Below are positions 63,886 through 64,000 of a DNA stretch of 64,000 nt, one piece after another; position 1 is the stretch's first letter, and every line of letters begins with the position of its first letter. Position numbers and translations under genes: made by a program. Source of the stretch: Bradysia coprophila (taxonomy: Eukaryota > Arthropoda > Insecta > Diptera > Sciaridae); contig NW_023503442.1 of NCBI RefSeq assembly GCF_014529535.1, positions 644,627-708,626 on the forward strand. Reading direction: 5' to 3'. The notes beneath the pieces were generated by a model, which was not told the DNA's origin, did not search any database, and was given only the letters and a program-made list of their open reading frames with translations.

Positions 63886-64000
63886 AAAATGTAATGTACT
63901 GCTCGAGGTACTGCTGAGAACTTTTTTGCTAACAGTTACCAATTATTCGGTTGATTTCGATTCAACATTGCAAATTGATGCACCGCACCAATTTATTCAG

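Overview
This looks like a repeat-dense stretch of an insect genome, most likely a dipteran. That is inference from AT-rich sequence, very short GT-AG introns (72 bp in the RING gene), a tetraspanin and a cysteine dioxygenase relic of animal type, and insect-like LINE (RTE, Jockey-like, I/LOA-like), Penelope and hAT elements. Nothing bacterial, viral or CRISPR-like is present. I could not identify the species.

Host genes are sparse and short. The firm ones are a five-exon tetraspanin on the minus strand (24654-22283, 326 aa) and a two-exon NRDP1/RNF41-type RING ligase on the minus strand (36600-35443, 361 aa) whose C-terminus looks like a SPRY domain. A likely third is a two-exon secreted six-cysteine CS-alpha-beta (defensin-like) peptide on the minus strand (44938-44548, 64 aa), too short for ordinary ORF calling. 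Weaker candidates are a small secreted protein at 52353-51781 and possible exons at 62.5-63.7 kb. A decayed cysteine dioxygenase copy lies at 48.8-48.4 kb, cut by a repeat.

The rest is mobile DNA. An RTE-clade retrotransposon with a full open frame starts at the left edge (to 3067), with truncated copies at 4.9-5.9 kb (short 5' inversion) and 45.25-46.2 kb. At 8.4-13.6 kb there is a nest: outer hAT-like ends, then an insertion with 23-bp flanking direct repeats, then a foldback and a hAT-type MITE. Two Penelope-like elements with GIY-YIG domains form a nearly perfect head-to-head palindrome (14.9-19.5 kb). A CR1/Jockey-like LINE remnant follows (20.3-21.7 kb). A complete-looking hAT transposon (29681-33164) with 18-bp TIRs, target duplication and a four-exon 836-aa transposase gene splits the C-terminal frame of an older LINE that carries a restriction-like endonuclease motif. 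A 4.2-kb I/LOA-like LINE (37609-41813) is flanked by a 144-bp direct repeat with one mismatch but is internally deleted.

The most unusual material is a family of large foldback elements (9996-12105, 53820-56000, and partial copies at 48.8-49.8 and 56.4-58.25 kb). Each arm carries about 146-bp tandem units in variable number and a GGAC/GTCC microsatellite next to a central spacer of about 135 bp. The spacer lies in opposite orientations in the two complete copies. Related arms occur at 3.9-4.6, 6.3-6.97, 25.9-26.9 and 52.95-53.8 kb. A second unexplained family encodes a conserved peptide of about 70 residues (YSGG..QVLL..YKRTDI). Several near-perfect hairpins (8.2, 47.55, 59.7, 60.0 kb), a tRNA-like fold at 27.5 kb, a 0.96-kb foldback at 60.9-61.86 kb and a 160-bp inverted-repeat pair at 62/63.8 kb complete the window.
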